A stretch of DNA of 64,000 bases. Source: Breviolum minutum Mf 1.05b.01. Lineage: Eukaryota; Sar; Dinophyceae; Suessiales; Symbiodiniaceae. Numbering within the stretch: the first letter of the stretch is position 1; each line of letters starts with the position of its first letter. The notes beneath the pieces are model-generated. The model saw nothing but the letters and a program-made list of their open reading frames with translations. It made no database searches and was not told where the DNA came from. Shown one piece after another: positions 34,957 through 44,903 of the stretch. A program made the translations under genes and the position numbers. The stretch covers positions 124,001 through 188,000 of the forward strand of contig DF239166.1 of NCBI GenBank assembly GCA_000507305.1, given 5' to 3'.

Positions 34957-35686
34957 CTGTGTGCATTCTCATGTTGTGGGGAGAACTGGCTCGAATTCTT
35001 GAAGCAGAAAACTGGGACACACATTTGATACACAGGACCTTCATAGATAAACAAGTGTGAATCCTATGTATGTGAAAGGTATACGTGTAAATTTTGCAAT
35101 GTTGTATAAATGCCAAACATGTGACATGTGTATATGTTTGGGGGTTGGCAAAGCACCTTGTTGTACAATGTAAGCACTATGTCTAGGATGCTATGTATGC
35201 ATTACTTTGTCAGCAGGCAATACTTGTGAATTTCACTGTTTTTTTGGGAAAAAACAGTCAATACATTCACAAAAAATATGCAAAACGGTACAAAATGCGA
35301 GTTAAAGGGGATTTTTTGATTTTTATGGCCTAGAAAAAATCAATGTATACACAAACGTTACCGACCTGGCAAACGTATCCCAATTGTACGGTTGAATTCA
35401 TGACTTGCCCCGACCTGGCATATTAATCCTGAAACCATTCCCTCAGTAATGTTGGGTGTTAGTTAGTGGAATGGATTTGATTCAGACAGTGTTTCTCACT
35501 TAGCCAACGGACACTGAAATAAAAGTTTGAACTTTATTTTCCCTACTAAATATGTAATCCCAAAAAGTTTAAAGTTTAGCCACTGGCCAATTAAGGTTTG
35601 GTTTGTACTGAGGATCCAGCATCAATGGTGACACCCAACATAAATCAAGGGAGTGACCCCTCCATAGCTGCACAAAAAACTTACAC

Positions 35687-35790
35687 CTCTGGATCTCAGT
35701 AGGGTTCACTGGCTTCGAAGCTCTTCCTAGTTCGGTGTCTTTTTCACCAAGCCATTTAAAACAAATGAGCTTGTCAAAGTGGACCATTCC
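35687..35790 (-). CDS. Candidate exon
   Basis: After CTACTTCAAG (followed by G) it reads GMVHFDKLICFKWLGEKDTE then LGRASKPVNPTEIQ. It ends at GAG|GTGTAAG; a GTAAGT lies two bases further. Well balanced and probably real. It lies head-to-head with the plus-strand ATG at 35,855. Unrecognised. Confidence 0.55.
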
Positions 35791-35854
35791 CTTGAAGTAG
35801 GGAGGTAAGAACTATAAGTGAAACAAACTTTGAAACTACCACCTTTTTCACAAC

Positions 35855-36004
35855 ATGTCTGGCCCTTTCCTTCACTTCTTTGCCATCCAAGATTCCGCTT
35901 CACAAGCTTTCAAACATGCATCTGCTGAGGCATTACCTCTGGAAGATCGAGATTATCTGGAGATGTTTCGAGCTTTCCAATGGTACAATCTCACCATCTT
36001 TTGA
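35855..36004 (+). CDS. Short ORF or first exon, 49 codons
   Basis: ATG-to-TGA frame reading MSGPFLHFFAIQDSASQAFK then HASAEALPLEDRDYLEMFRA. A donor (CAATG|GTACAA) after codon 42 suggests a first coding exon ending at 35,982. Hydrophobic start, acidic end. Unrecognised. Confidence 0.5.
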   Translation: MSGPFLHFFAIQDSASQAFKHASAEALPLEDRDYLEMFRAFQWYNLTIF

Positions 36005-36038
36005 GAGAGTTGAAAAAACTACACCGTAAAAGTCAGAC

Positions 36039-36117
36039 AGTAGATGGCGCAACCCCCCAAAAGGTGGATTAGTAACGGGCCATGATAAACCAATACATGG
36101 GAATTGCGCCATCTACT
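36039..36117. mobile_element. 79-bp element with perfect 14-bp inverted ends
   Basis: AGTAGATGGCGCAA at the left and its exact inverse TTGCGCCATCTACT at the right. Only copy seen in the window. Confidence 0.75.
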
Positions 36118-36246
36118 TTCCAGATGGTGTACAGAAATTTTCAGTCACACCCACATTGCTGAAATGTGGCGCCACCAAATGATGTTTTTTTCCAAAACAT
36201 TACCAAAAAACATGGCAAATTTGTGCATGCGTGCCCCCAATATCAG

Positions 36247-36312
36247 AGTGGTAGTCGGCATTCAACGCCATAACAATCTTGATGTCGCTATATCTAGTTG
36301 GAGTCATTTGGT
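36247..36312 (+). CDS. Candidate exon
   Basis: Between AATATCAG and a GTGAGT donor it reads VVVGIQRHNNLDVAISSWSH. Could follow the 35,855 exon. The minus strand (TRYSDIKIVMALNADYHSDI) is also convincing, so direction is uncertain. Confidence 0.38.
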
Positions 36313-36904
36313 GTGAGTGCCTTTGCTTCCGGGTCCAAAACCATCAAGAAGATAAATATTGCAAAAGTGAGTACCCCGACCAAAAGCCATCCCAGTTATG
36401 GAAGTTTGACATCAGCAGCGTGAAACAACCTCCTACGACATTTCCCTGAAAACCAGGTGGTTGATAGGAATGAAGCCTTGTAAGAACCAATGAAAATACC
36501 CAAATAATTGGACAATTTGGACAATATAAAGTCCCCTACATACAGCAAACAACCCAAACAACCAGGGTTGGTCACTGCTTATATGGAAAAAGGTGTGTTT
36601 CGGATTGAAAAGTTGGGAAATCCTCGGACATTGCAGCTGATCTAGAACTCCAACTCCAACCCCTAATAGGAACAAGGAAGCTATACTAAGAAAAAAGAAC
36701 TTATTTCCACCACTATCACTATCCACAATTTACTAAGAACATGGCTTTCATAATATGATTCTAACAAGATTCATGAGTTGCATTCTTCAAATAGTAGCGG
36801 CTATGTCTTCTCACCTCACCCATCTTTTTCCAAGTTAGAGTCAGCTTCCAAAAAAAAACGAATCCCCCCAATAATCAGCCCCGAAAAAATTGAAAAAATG
36901 AGAG

Positions 36905-37035
36905 TCGCCACCCCCAATCAAACAAGTTCTTGTTGCCTGCTGGCAAGGTCTGCCAATGAAGTGCACCGCAACCACCTTTCCTGGAACTGAGTCATCGGCG
37001 AGACGGCAAATTTCAAGGGCAGCAAAAACAACGCA
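36905..37035 (-). CDS. Candidate coding island
   Basis: The minus strand reads VVFAALEICRLADDSVPGKV then VAVHFIGRPCQQATRT, with a possible GC donor (CAGCAG|GCAACA). The plus strand is open to a stop as well. Boundaries not defined. Unrecognised. Confidence 0.38.
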
Positions 37036-37170
37036 GCATGGCAAGGATCCTACCTATACGTAGTACCTAAACAGGTGAAGCTCCTTTTGAAACAAAAAAA
37101 TGGTGCCAACATATTGATAGGTCAACCTTTCAAAAAGAAAAAACGGTTGTTGGTTTGTTGTGGGAATTAC

Positions 37171-37278
37171 ATAGGATCCATGCATGTTATAAATATATAT
37201 ATATATATGCATACCTGCATTTACCATGAAAATCAACCAAAATGTTGGTAATATATGCCGTACATGGATCCTATGGGA
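37171..37278. mobile_element. GGATCC-type MITE
   Basis: ATAGGATCCATGCATG to GTACATGGATCCTATGGG, with an AT dinucleotide run inside. Confidence 0.75.
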
Positions 37279-37295
37279 ATGTTTTGTTTATATAG

Positions 37296-37393
37296 GCAAG
37301 GCCCTAATTACACGGGATGGGAAGCATAGGTCTGGGTGCATACATCTCACCAACCTAGATTTATCTGAAAATGGGCAAAGCCGCGGTGACATG
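37296..37393 (+). CDS. Candidate exon
   Basis: After TTATATAG (followed by G) it reads KALITRDGKHRSGCIHLTNL then DLSENGQSRGDM, to GTTGTA. It starts 17 bases after a GGATCC-type MITE. Unrecognised. Confidence 0.35.
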
Positions 37394-37743
37394 GTTGTAA
37401 TTTACAAAAAATCGTTCCTACAAGGTGGACCCCCTACCAGTTGCAAGTAGGATTATAACTCCACTTAAAGGGGTTATGACCGCGGTTTGAAATCGTGGTT
37501 TTCACCCGCACCTGAAGGGCCCTCCTGGAAAAACATGGTCAAAGGTACTATTTGCTTCCCATTTTTCCGTGCACTGCATGTCACCAACCATTTACACTAA
37601 AACCCAAATTACATGGGAGACTGCTTCTCCCAAACGATCTCAATAGGCTGGTAATCAAAGTAGGCATGCATTTCTGCATTCCACACCCACAAAATGTGGG
37701 AAGTTGGAGTAGTTGATGGTGTGAAATATGGGTAAATATACGA

Positions 37744-37847
37744 CGCTAAGAATCCTGATCCCTCCAAATTGGCTATTTTGAGGACCAAGACCCCTACTAT
37801 ACAGGTTCAAACCCTTCCATTGGAGGGCCCTTGGGGATTCTTAGGGC
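37744..37847. mobile_element. CCTAAGAATCC-type MITE with a B-box-like motif
   Basis: GCTAAGAATCCTGATCCC to TTGGGGATTCTTAGGGC; contains CAGGTTCAAACCCTTCC. Confidence 0.75.
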
Positions 37848-37952
37848 AGATTCATTGAGTTTCTGGGTGTTTGCCAAGCCACCCACCGATTTTTACGCAG
37901 AGGATGACTAGCTGGGTACATTTTTTGGGGTGGTAAAAAATGGAACAATAAA

Positions 37953-38054
37953 TCCCATAGGATCCATGTATTTTACGTACGTTTGGCTGGCAGTAAATTT
38001 GTGGTACATTGTTACATGTAGGTAAGTATACCATACATGGATCCAATCCTATGG
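37953..38054. mobile_element. GGATCC-type MITE
   Basis: CCCATAGGATCCATGTA to TACATGGATCCAATCC, then TATGG. Confidence 0.78.
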
Positions 38055-38197
38055 CAACCGGAATCACGGTATAAATGGGTGAGTGAATTTTTCATGGCAA
38101 CCACCATGAATCCCTTACAATTTGATGGAGGATCATCCACCAAAAAATCCCTACTACCAATCCACTACTCCACCATAGCCTCATTGCTTTGCCACAG

Positions 38198-38273
38198 GAA
38201 TTTTGTGGAGCCTTTTGCCAGAAACTGGGATGTTGGTGTACCTCCACCAGTCGTCAAAGAACAGCTGAGAACA
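38198..38273 (+). CDS. Candidate exon
   Basis: After TTTGCCACAG (followed by G) it reads NFVEPFARNWDVGVPPPVVK then EQLRT, with GTTTTA as a weak donor. The open frame continues to a short leucine run made by a GTT/GCT microsatellite. Unrecognised. Confidence 0.42.
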
Positions 38274-38290
38274 GTTTTACTCAGTGACTC

Positions 38291-38408
38291 AGTTTCAGTT
38301 GTTGTTATGTTGTTGTTGCTGCTGTAGCAATAGTACTAGCCGCAGCAGTTGTCCGTCTTTTTTCCACAGGGTAGTAGCAGCAGCAGTTGTTCGTCTTTTT
38401 TCCACAGG
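38291..38408 (+). repeat. GTT/GCT repeat with a duplicated block
   Basis: GTTGTTGCTGCT tract followed by two copies of a block containing CAGCAGTTGT and TCTTTTTTCCACAGG. Each copy ends in a sequence like a 3' splice site. Confidence 0.75.
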
Positions 38409-38606
38409 ACGCACATAAAACTCATGAAAAAGTGTATTCAAAAATAGATCCTCAACCAATGCAACTGTCCTGGTGACCACTTTTGTAATACCCTAAAATG
38501 GTCTCCAAATCCGGCAACCCGACATGTTTCCATTTCAGGACTCTAAAAAAATGTCAGTGCCTTCGCTGGTAAGGCTTAGATTATTATAAACCAACGACCT
38601 TTCAAT

Positions 38607-38696
38607 GGGGTGTCCTGCTGGTACTCCGGTTGTAAGCCCTACGAATTTGGTGAATAAACCAACTTACTAACAAGCTACGATCACTTCCAGCCTAGT
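38607..38696. mobile_element. GTGTCCGGCTGG-type element
   Basis: GGGGTGTCCTGCTGGTAC to GATCACTTCCAGCCTAG; supplies the TAG that ends the 38,735-38,839 frame if unspliced. Confidence 0.72.
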
Positions 38697-38734
38697 AGGT
38701 TTCCTTTCCCTGACGGGACAGAAAGATCTCCAAC

Positions 38735-38839
38735 CTCGTTTCGACTCCGTCAACACATTTGGGCACATCTCTCTCACGTAGATATTCACCATTGTATTCC
38801 GGATTCTCCTTGAGTCCTTCCAAAGGCCGGGCCGTGCGG
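38735..38839 (-). CDS. Candidate exon, 105 nt, same phase class as the array
   Basis: Reads RTARPLEGLKENPEYNGEYL then RERDVPKCVDGVET, from a CGCAAAG acceptor to an ACGAG|GTTGGA donor. If the donor is not used, the frame runs to a TAG at 38692-38694, exactly at the edge of an inverted-repeat element (38607-38696). Strong coding character; unrecognised. Confidence 0.52.
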
Positions 38840-38954
38840 CTTTGCGGCAGTGATTTGTTTTTTTTGGCGACAACAAAAATTGGGGGGAGGGAGGGGGAAC
38901 GTGTTTTAACAAAAAAGAAGTCTCCTGGAAGGCAGGCAGGTCATGCAAACAAAA

Positions 38955-39059
38955 CTAGCTGGTGGTTGAACCAACCCATTTGAAAAAGACAAGTCAAATT
39001 GGATCAGTTCCCAAGTAATTAGGGGTGAAAATAAACATGTTTGAAGTTTCACCACCCAG
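38955..39059. mobile_element. CTAG-type MITE
   Basis: CTAGCTGGTGGTTGAACC to GTTTCACCACCCAG. Confidence 0.75.
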
Positions 39060-39154
39060 AAAAGATTTAACCTAAAAGTAGAAGGTGTTCATGAATGCTC
39101 ATCCCAGGCACCGATGCAAGCTTAATTGGAATCTGAAGATGTTGGTGTTTTAGC

Positions 39155-39250
39155 TTCCCGATACCTCAAGACTGGCCATTTTGAGGACCAAAAACCCTTG
39201 CTATACATGTTCAAATCCCTCCATTGGAGGGTTCAATGAGTTTTTGGGGC
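39155..39250. mobile_element. CCTAAGAATCC-type MITE, worn
   Basis: Shares GGCCATTTTGAGGACCAAAA and TTCAAATCCCTCCATTGG with the family; ends degraded. Confidence 0.55.
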
Positions 39251-39414
39251 AGCAAAAAATGACAACATGATCTTCATGTTTTGACTGCGACTGCGACGAT
39301 GGCAACGTGACTAAGCCATGGAAAAACTGTCCAAGGAAACATGGCGCATCTGGGCGTTGGAAAGTTGACACACACATGTTCAAAGCTCGGAAACCCATGT
39401 TGATCATAGATGAT

Positions 39415-39660
39415 TGAGATGGTCAATAATGAAAGTCATTGCTGATGATCCATGATGACAAATGAGTGGAGTGACAGGAAATGATGATGAATAATGCTGA
39501 ACCATGAAAACTGAAATGACTGATGATCAATGACGGTACATGATGCAGGATGAGACAGGATGGTAGACGGTGAAGGATGACACATTATAGACATGCCAAA
39601 TTCAAAATCACATGATAGATAGCCCTGAAACAAGGACAATAACAATAATTCAATGATCAT
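39415..39660. repeat. Degenerate TGATGA-rich sequence
   Basis: Purine-biased stretch with many TGATGA and CATGA words and no fixed period. No coding signal. Confidence 0.6.
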
Positions 39661-39888
39661 AATGGTCCTTCAGACTATGCATGGCGCACTCAGCAACGGC
39701 ACCATAAACATAACAAACATAACAAGTGAAACTTTAGGATTCTTTTGGGCTTTTACTCATTTTTTCCAATATCCGAAATCCCCCAACAAAGACAGCTTCG
39801 TCATTGGCTAAGTCAAAAGGATACAAGAACCTCTTTCCGAAAAAAAAAAAAACAGAAAACAGAGCGTTTGCTGACAGATGTTGAAAAA

Positions 39889-39993
39889 CCCATAGGGTCC
39901 ATGTATTAGTATAGTATATTTACCTTATTTACGTACATTGACCATAAAAATCAACAACATGTTGGTAAATACACCATACATGGATCCTATGGG
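39889..39993. mobile_element. GGATCC-type MITE
   Basis: CCCATAGGGTCCATGTA to ATACATGGATCCTATGGG; typical copy. Confidence 0.8.
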
Positions 39994-40022
39994 AAACAGT
40001 GAAACCGTCCTGCAACTTGCAG

Positions 40023-40141
40023 TTTATTTGTCTCGAACACCGTGCAAGCAGTCGCAAGACTCACAAGACACGCGAGTCTCAAGAACGGCACACATCGGCG
40101 CGCCGACATGATGCACTGAAACTAATTGAGTCACAACTTAG
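40023..40141 (+). CDS. Candidate exon
   Basis: Good acceptor (CAACTTGCAG) and donor (CTTAG|GTGCCA); reads FICLEHRASSRKTHKTRESQ then ERHTSARRHDALKLIESQL. The minus strand offers a signal-peptide-like reading (MSARRCVPFLRLACLVSLAT). Plus is preferred for its splice sites. Confidence 0.45.
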
Positions 40142-40556
40142 GTGCCAATCTCTCGTAAGGTGGACCCCTTGGACCACTTACTGTAAAAGTTATGGCCCGT
40201 ATGGCTATATAAGAGCGTTTTTGGCACACTTTTTTTTGGTCTTTCCCCGCGAGCAAAGAAAAAGGAATGTGGTGTTTCCATTGTTAAACTTCAAGTTGTA
40301 TATGACCCTTCCAAACTCCTCATATGATTTTTGTTGGCTCAAATGATGGAATCCTTGACCTTCCAATGACACTGAAATCTGAAATCTGTAAATGAAATCT
40401 GATGTCGGGTCGTGTTGTCTACGTTTTGGAAACTTGGCTTATATAATTTGTTTGAAACCAGTTAGTGGGACTAAACATCATTTTTTCAAACACGGTTGTT
40501 CTGGAGTTCACGACCTCTGTACCTAACATGTGGCACACAAGTTTTTTTTTGCGGAC

Positions 40557-40600
40557 CTTAAGCAGTCTTGGAGCGGCGTACTGTACTGTGAAAGTGATGC
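40557..40600 (-). CDS. Candidate short exon
   Basis: Excellent acceptor (ATTTTTTTCCAG, followed by G) and AAG|GTCCGC donor; reads ITFTVQYAAPRLLK. The surrounding frame is open for 84 codons, starting inside the CTAG-type MITE at 40657-40734. Unrecognised. Confidence 0.4.
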
Positions 40601-40656
40601 CTGGAAAAAAATTCCTCTGAATGAATGTGATGTTTCCAGCTTTATCGAATATACAG

Positions 40657-40734
40657 CTAGTTGGTGGTTTCAACCCATTTGATCATTTCCCCAAATAGGG
40701 GTGAAAATAAAAAACATTTGGAACCACCACCTAG
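40657..40734. mobile_element. CTAG-type MITE, internally deleted
   Basis: CTAGTTGGTGGTTTCAACCC to GGAACCACCACCTAG. On the minus strand an 84-codon open frame runs out of its AG end. Confidence 0.8.
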
Positions 40735-41084
40735 ACAGTGATTGTCCAAAAAAATCCCTTTAGGATACAGATTATCTTAGTTCTACTTCGCCTAGATGAC
40801 TGGAATAAAAATTTCAAACATATTCTCCTTGGATGGTGATTTAATGATGATGAATCCCATGGAAGAAAATACACCTCAAACAAATGCAAGTTGGAACTGT
40901 GTGTGTGGGACTTTGTTTGCGTCCATCTGACCGGAGTGAAAATTCTGGTGACATCCTGCTGCCAGCCACATGTTCAAAACTTTGCAAACAATTGATGATG
41001 TTTTTTGTATGGTACCGAACTGTCGCAACTGGTGCCAAGATCTTTGGCCTTCAACACTATAAATTTTGGTATGCTTGGATGCAG

Positions 41085-41133
41085 GAAAAGTGCTGAACAA
41101 CCCGGCGGGCCGTGATTCTTGGAGCACCCCAAG
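41085..41133 (+). CDS. Candidate short exon
   Basis: Between GGATGCAG (followed by G) and CCAAG|GTATAT it reads KVLNNPAGRDSWSTP. A 70-codon plus-strand frame just upstream (40,884-41,096) may hold another exon. Unrecognised. Confidence 0.4.
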
Positions 41134-41522
41134 GTATATTACATACCCAACTACTCAATGACTCGATGTGGTTATTTCATTTTGGGCCGTGGGATCGAAA
41201 AAAAATCCTACAAGATACAGAATCCTCATTTGTCTGCCTAGTGAAAAGCTTGGGTTCGCCCACCACCCAATAACAGTCACCACCAAAATGACCGCCTTTT
41301 TTTTTGGGCCGGAAATCCCAACCGAAACCTTTATTTGCCACTGGCATGTTGTGATTGGAGGTACCCCTCCCCGAAAAACCAATATGGAAAATCTGTTTTT
41401 TTTAACTAAATTGACTACATCTTCAAATGGTTGTCTCTTCCATGTTTTTCCACATGGCAAAAATATACATCTTCAAATGATGTTTTCTTCCACGTTTTCC
41501 TGGAACTAAAAAACGACCATCT

Positions 41523-41674
41523 TCAAATGGCTGGGGATCGAAATCCAAAATAAAACCATGGCCACTGGTTCCTTGCCAGTTTGGTGACGGCCTCGGCTAG
41601 CTTCTTGAGGTCCGTGAGACGTAAAGTTGTTAGCTCCACCTGGTGGTAAACACGGTGGGCATAGCTAAGGAGCA
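41523..41674 (-). CDS. Probable terminal exon, 49 codons
   Basis: After TTTTGTTTAG it reads LLSYAHRVYHQVELTTLRLT then DLKKLAEAVTKLARNQWPWF, to a TGA at the edge of an element. A strong amphipathic helix. Unrecognised. Confidence 0.52.
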
Positions 41675-41868
41675 CTAAACAAAAAACAGGAGATTTTGAC
41701 AGGCTAAACATGAAAGAAATTTGTTCAAGATGAATTTGATCTCAATCCAAGTCAGTCTAGTTTTCAAGATATCTTTTATGTTTTTTGAAAGATGGTTTGC
41801 TGCTCGTGATGGAATGTTCGTGGTGCCTCGCAATGATATCTACTCAAATATCACATCCCATATAAAAA

Positions 41869-41943
41869 CTCCATGTATGGAATATCTACCTACATTTGGT
41901 TTCAATTTATGGCAAATGTAGGCAAGTATAGCATACATGGAGC
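41869..41943. mobile_element. GGATCC-type MITE
   Basis: CTCCATGTATGGAATATC to AGTATAGCATACATGGAG. Confidence 0.75.
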
Positions 41944-42079
41944 ATCTGGTTATACACTATACATACACAAAAAACAACGGTGATGGTAAACAGAATCTAA
42001 ATGTATGACATCTATTGCTATTTCTAGCCTGCCCAGAATGGATCCCAGTTGTCAACAATGGGAACCAAACATCATACCG

Positions 42080-42174
42080 ATACCATCCATGTAAATCATG
42101 TATGGTATGTTTACCTACATCTAGCTGCTCTTCATGGTACATGTATATTAATATACCATACATGGATGCCATGG
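42080..42174. mobile_element. GGATCC-type MITE
   Basis: GATACCATCCATG to ATACATGGATGCCATGG around a GGTATGTTTACC arm. Confidence 0.65.
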
Positions 42175-42291
42175 AATACATAATCTAGGAAAAATCAAAA
42201 CCCTTCCAGAATTATTGCCGACACATCAATATGTACAGTACATAATTCTGAAAACACCGTCCTTAGATGTTCTTCTGATGTACATTCAATA

Positions 42292-42392
42292 CCCATAGGA
42301 TCCATGGGACTGGTATATTTACCTACATTTGATTGATTTTATGGTAAATTAGTAGGTAAATATACGTATACCAGTCTCATGCATTCTGTGGG
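42292..42392. mobile_element. GGATCC-type MITE
   Basis: CCCATAGGATCCATGGGAC to CCAGTCTCATGCATTC, then TGTGGG. Confidence 0.75.
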
Positions 42393-42419
42393 TACTACAA
42401 TACTCCCATCGGATCCCAC

Positions 42420-42490
42420 CCGGATGTCCGTGCCTCCAGTTGTTGCAAGGCGCTTTGTGCCGCTGCCTTGTCCTTCTCTGAGACTTCTTC
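42420..42490 (-). CDS. Candidate exon, helical
   Basis: Between TTTTGGAAG (followed by G) and TCCGG|GTGGGA it reads EEVSEKDKAAAQSALQQLEA then RTS, probably a coiled-coil or long helix. Only this frame is balanced. Unrecognised. Confidence 0.55.
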
Positions 42491-43082
42491 CTTCCAAAAT
42501 CCACCATGTTCAAAGCATTTGTTATATGAAACCCTTCATTTTGCTTGAAAAGAACTGTGGTAACTTTGAGGTACCCATGTGACAATGACATAAAATGAAA
42601 GAAAAACATTGGTTCATCTACTTTGATTTGTTTTTGTGATGTTTGGAAAATGATAGTTCTGTGTTCCAAAGTTGAAGAGTTTATGTGATTGGTGTTCAAA
42701 CACCACCTAGTCGCCCACGTGCCTTTAATTTAGTAGGCAAGCATGTTCATCCATTGCTCATTTGCTCGTCCCTAAGCACTGCCCAGTTACCTAAGGTAGA
42801 TATAAAACAACTTCAACAAACCCAAGCCTAATGTTCTTTCATGTTGGTGAGATTCAACCCCTAAGAGAACATACACACATGTTTGTCAGTCGCGATTCCC
42901 TGCAAATGGATGTCCCTCACTGACGTTTGGGGTTCCCACAAGGCTATGTTGTGACCTGCTGGTGATTTCCCAAGGGCCGTTGGGCAATTTCTACAATTTC
43001 CCGGTTTCTAAGTTTTGAATCAAACTTACACAACTCATGGAAAGAAAACATCCGCATTAACGGATATTAACAACATCATCGT

Positions 43083-43146
43083 TGTTGACAACGACAACCA
43101 CAACCACAACCCCAACAACAACAACCACAACAACAACAACATCATC

Positions 43147-43178
<32 letters not shown>

Positions 43179-43213
43179 CATCACCATCATCATCAGCAGC
43201 AACAGCAACAGCA
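43083..43213 (+). repeat. AAC/ATC trinucleotide repeat
   Basis: Runs of AACAACCAC and then ATCATCATC. It begins 20 bases past the 3' end of the candidate exon at 43,233-43,282 and extends leftward. Confidence 0.93.
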
Positions 43214-43232
43214 ACATAATCTTCTCTTTTGC

Positions 43233-43282
43233 CAAAACCAGCATCATCTGCAGCAGCTTGCATTGCTGCCATCTTCAAAACT
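43233..43282 (-). CDS. Candidate short exon beside a microsatellite
   Basis: After GGTTGCAG it reads VLKMAAMQAAADDAGF, to a GC donor (TTTTG|GCAAAA). It ends in the same F(G) pattern as the exons at 43,728, 44,593 and 48,228. A long trinucleotide repeat follows. Unrecognised. Confidence 0.38.
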
Positions 43283-43727
43283 CTGCAACCATCCCAACTC
43301 GTACACTGGATTGGTCTGGGGTTCGTAGGTCAAGGGAACAGAGCTGTTGGCATGGTAGCTTTTGCCAAGCCACTTGAAGGAAAATAATCAGATATTTGAA
43401 ACCAAACACCTGTTTCTAAAATCAACGTGTGACAAACATGCAGCAAGCCATCATCAGTTTCCAACGCTGAAATTGATCATATATTTCAACGTAATTACCC
43501 CCTACCTTTGTTCACCACCGAACAAAACTAATTCAAACAAAACTGTGTAGAGCTAAAATTTTCCTTTCCCAACCTTTCTTGGGAACATCTTGGTATAGTT
43601 TCCCTTTCCACCCTGGCCCAACCCCTCTGTGCTTTGAGGTCTTCCCGTTCACAACAATGACCACTCATCATCGGCGCCTTGACCACTTTCGACACGTCGG
43701 GCGACGCTTCGGGCGAGGACTCCATAC

Positions 43728-43785
43728 CAAAGTGTGGTACCGAGGCGGTTTCACGCAAGGCATGCCTTAGGCGCCATGGAAAACC
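43728..43785 (-). CDS. Candidate exon ending PHF(G)
   Basis: After CCTCCAG (followed by G) it reads GFPWRLRHALRETASVPHF, to CTTTG|GTATGG. Phase 0 in, one base out, as at 44,593 and 48,228. The plus strand is also open. Unrecognised. Confidence 0.4.
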
Positions 43786-43967
43786 CTGGAGGTTGTCCTA
43801 TACCCTAGACATCCAAGCCATCCTCCAGTCATTAGGGGAAATGATTCAAAAGTTCAAGGGCACTGAAAAACACACCCTGCCCAGTTGCTCAGTGATTGGT
43901 TGACAAGTTGAATACGCAGAAGTCAACCCTCCGGAATTCAACTAATTTCAGATGAGTTAGAAACGTA

Positions 43968-44092
43968 CTGGGATGTCCATGGTACTTGATACATGGAGTA
44001 TACAACCCCTGTAGAACTAGGTTGCAAATCCGATAAATTGGTGAAATAAACCAATTTACTAACTACTTACGATCACTTCCAGCCGGACAGCC
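43968..44092. mobile_element. GTGTCCGGCTGG-type element
   Basis: CTGGGATGTCCATGGTAC to CTTCCAGCCGGACAGC. Its right end forms the proposed GC donor of the 44,092 exon. Confidence 0.7.
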
Positions 44093-44247
44093 TTGTAGCC
44101 TTCCAACATCCTTTTCTACCAAATCTGAAGTGTCAACTTGGACCCACCAGAAGTCACACCCACATTCCAATTGGCAGTCACAAGAAACAACAAAACACCG
44201 GTGAAAATTCGGAGATTCCGAAAAGGAAACATGTTCAAGTTGCATAC
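44092..44247 (-). CDS. Candidate exon, 51 codons, cysteine-containing
   Basis: After CTCAGAAG (followed by G) it reads MQLEHVSFSESPNFHRCFVV then SCDCQLECGCDFWWVQVDTS. The proposed GC donor (ACAAG|GCTGTC) lies in the end of the inverted-repeat element at 43968-44092. Its phase fits the 44,593 exon upstream (G plus GT). Unrecognised. Confidence 0.42.
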
Positions 44248-44592
44248 CTTCTGAGGAGGTATTGGGATGTCTAGGGTTTACAATATGTTTCAAACATGGG
44301 TGTAAACTCCATAAACCAGTCACCTTTTTTGGCGTCGATGTTCGGGAAAGGAACCATCGACAGCTAAGGTGAACATTGACCTACTGAAGGGCTTCAAAAA
44401 CTCAAACCATTCCCGGATGAAATGGCATAGAAAACGCAATAATCAAAAAAGACAATTCACTTCCAAATGGCACTTTAATGGTTGATTCACCATGGTGGAA
44501 ATTAAAAAATCGCCTGAAAGAAACACCGCAAGAAACACGGGAATTCCACACACAACTCCACACCACGTGGTTTGTTTTTTTGTTTTCCTTAC

Positions 44593-44683
44593 CGAAATGC
44601 GGAGCAGCCCTTGAAGCTGCAGTGACTCCAAGGGCAGTGACATCTTTGGAAATTGAGTCGCCTCGAGATGTTGAGATGTTCTG
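44593..44683 (-). CDS. Candidate exon ending PHF(G)
   Basis: Between AATTACCAG and TTTCG|GTAAGG it reads QNISTSRGDSISKDVTALGV then TAASRAAPHF. The plus strand is also open. Similar end and phase to the 43,728 and 48,228 exons. Unrecognised. Confidence 0.42.
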
Positions 44684-44766
44684 CTGGTAATTTTGGTAAA
44701 ACCTTGGAATCCTTGGGGGGAGAACTGTATAAAAGTATCCCCATGGGAATTTTGGGATCACTACAT

Positions 44767-44903
44767 GGGATGTTCTGCTGGTACTGGATGTAAATGGATT
44801 ATATATATTTCACTTCTACTTAATTAAGTAGGTTGTAAATCCCGCAAGTAGGTGAAATAAACCAAGGTACTAACGATCATTACCATCACTTCCAGCCGGA
44901 CAC
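44767..44903. mobile_element. GTGTCCGGCTGG-type element
   Basis: GGGATGTTCTGCTGGTAC to CTTCCAGCCGGACACCC with a TTAATTAA centre. Related worn copies lie at about 11,887-11,970, 15,495-15,640 and 63,623-63,745. Confidence 0.72.

Noticed and set aside
34819-35028. Plus-strand frame with a hydrophobic N-terminal stretch resembling a signal peptide
   Set aside because: The minus strand gives a better balanced exon with matching acceptor and GC donor; the hydrophobic run is its shadow.
40023-40141. Minus-strand signal-peptide-like reading MSARRCVPFLRLACLVSL
   Set aside because: The plus strand has both a good acceptor and a good donor and a polar helical reading; hydrophobic runs arise readily as the complement of charged helices.
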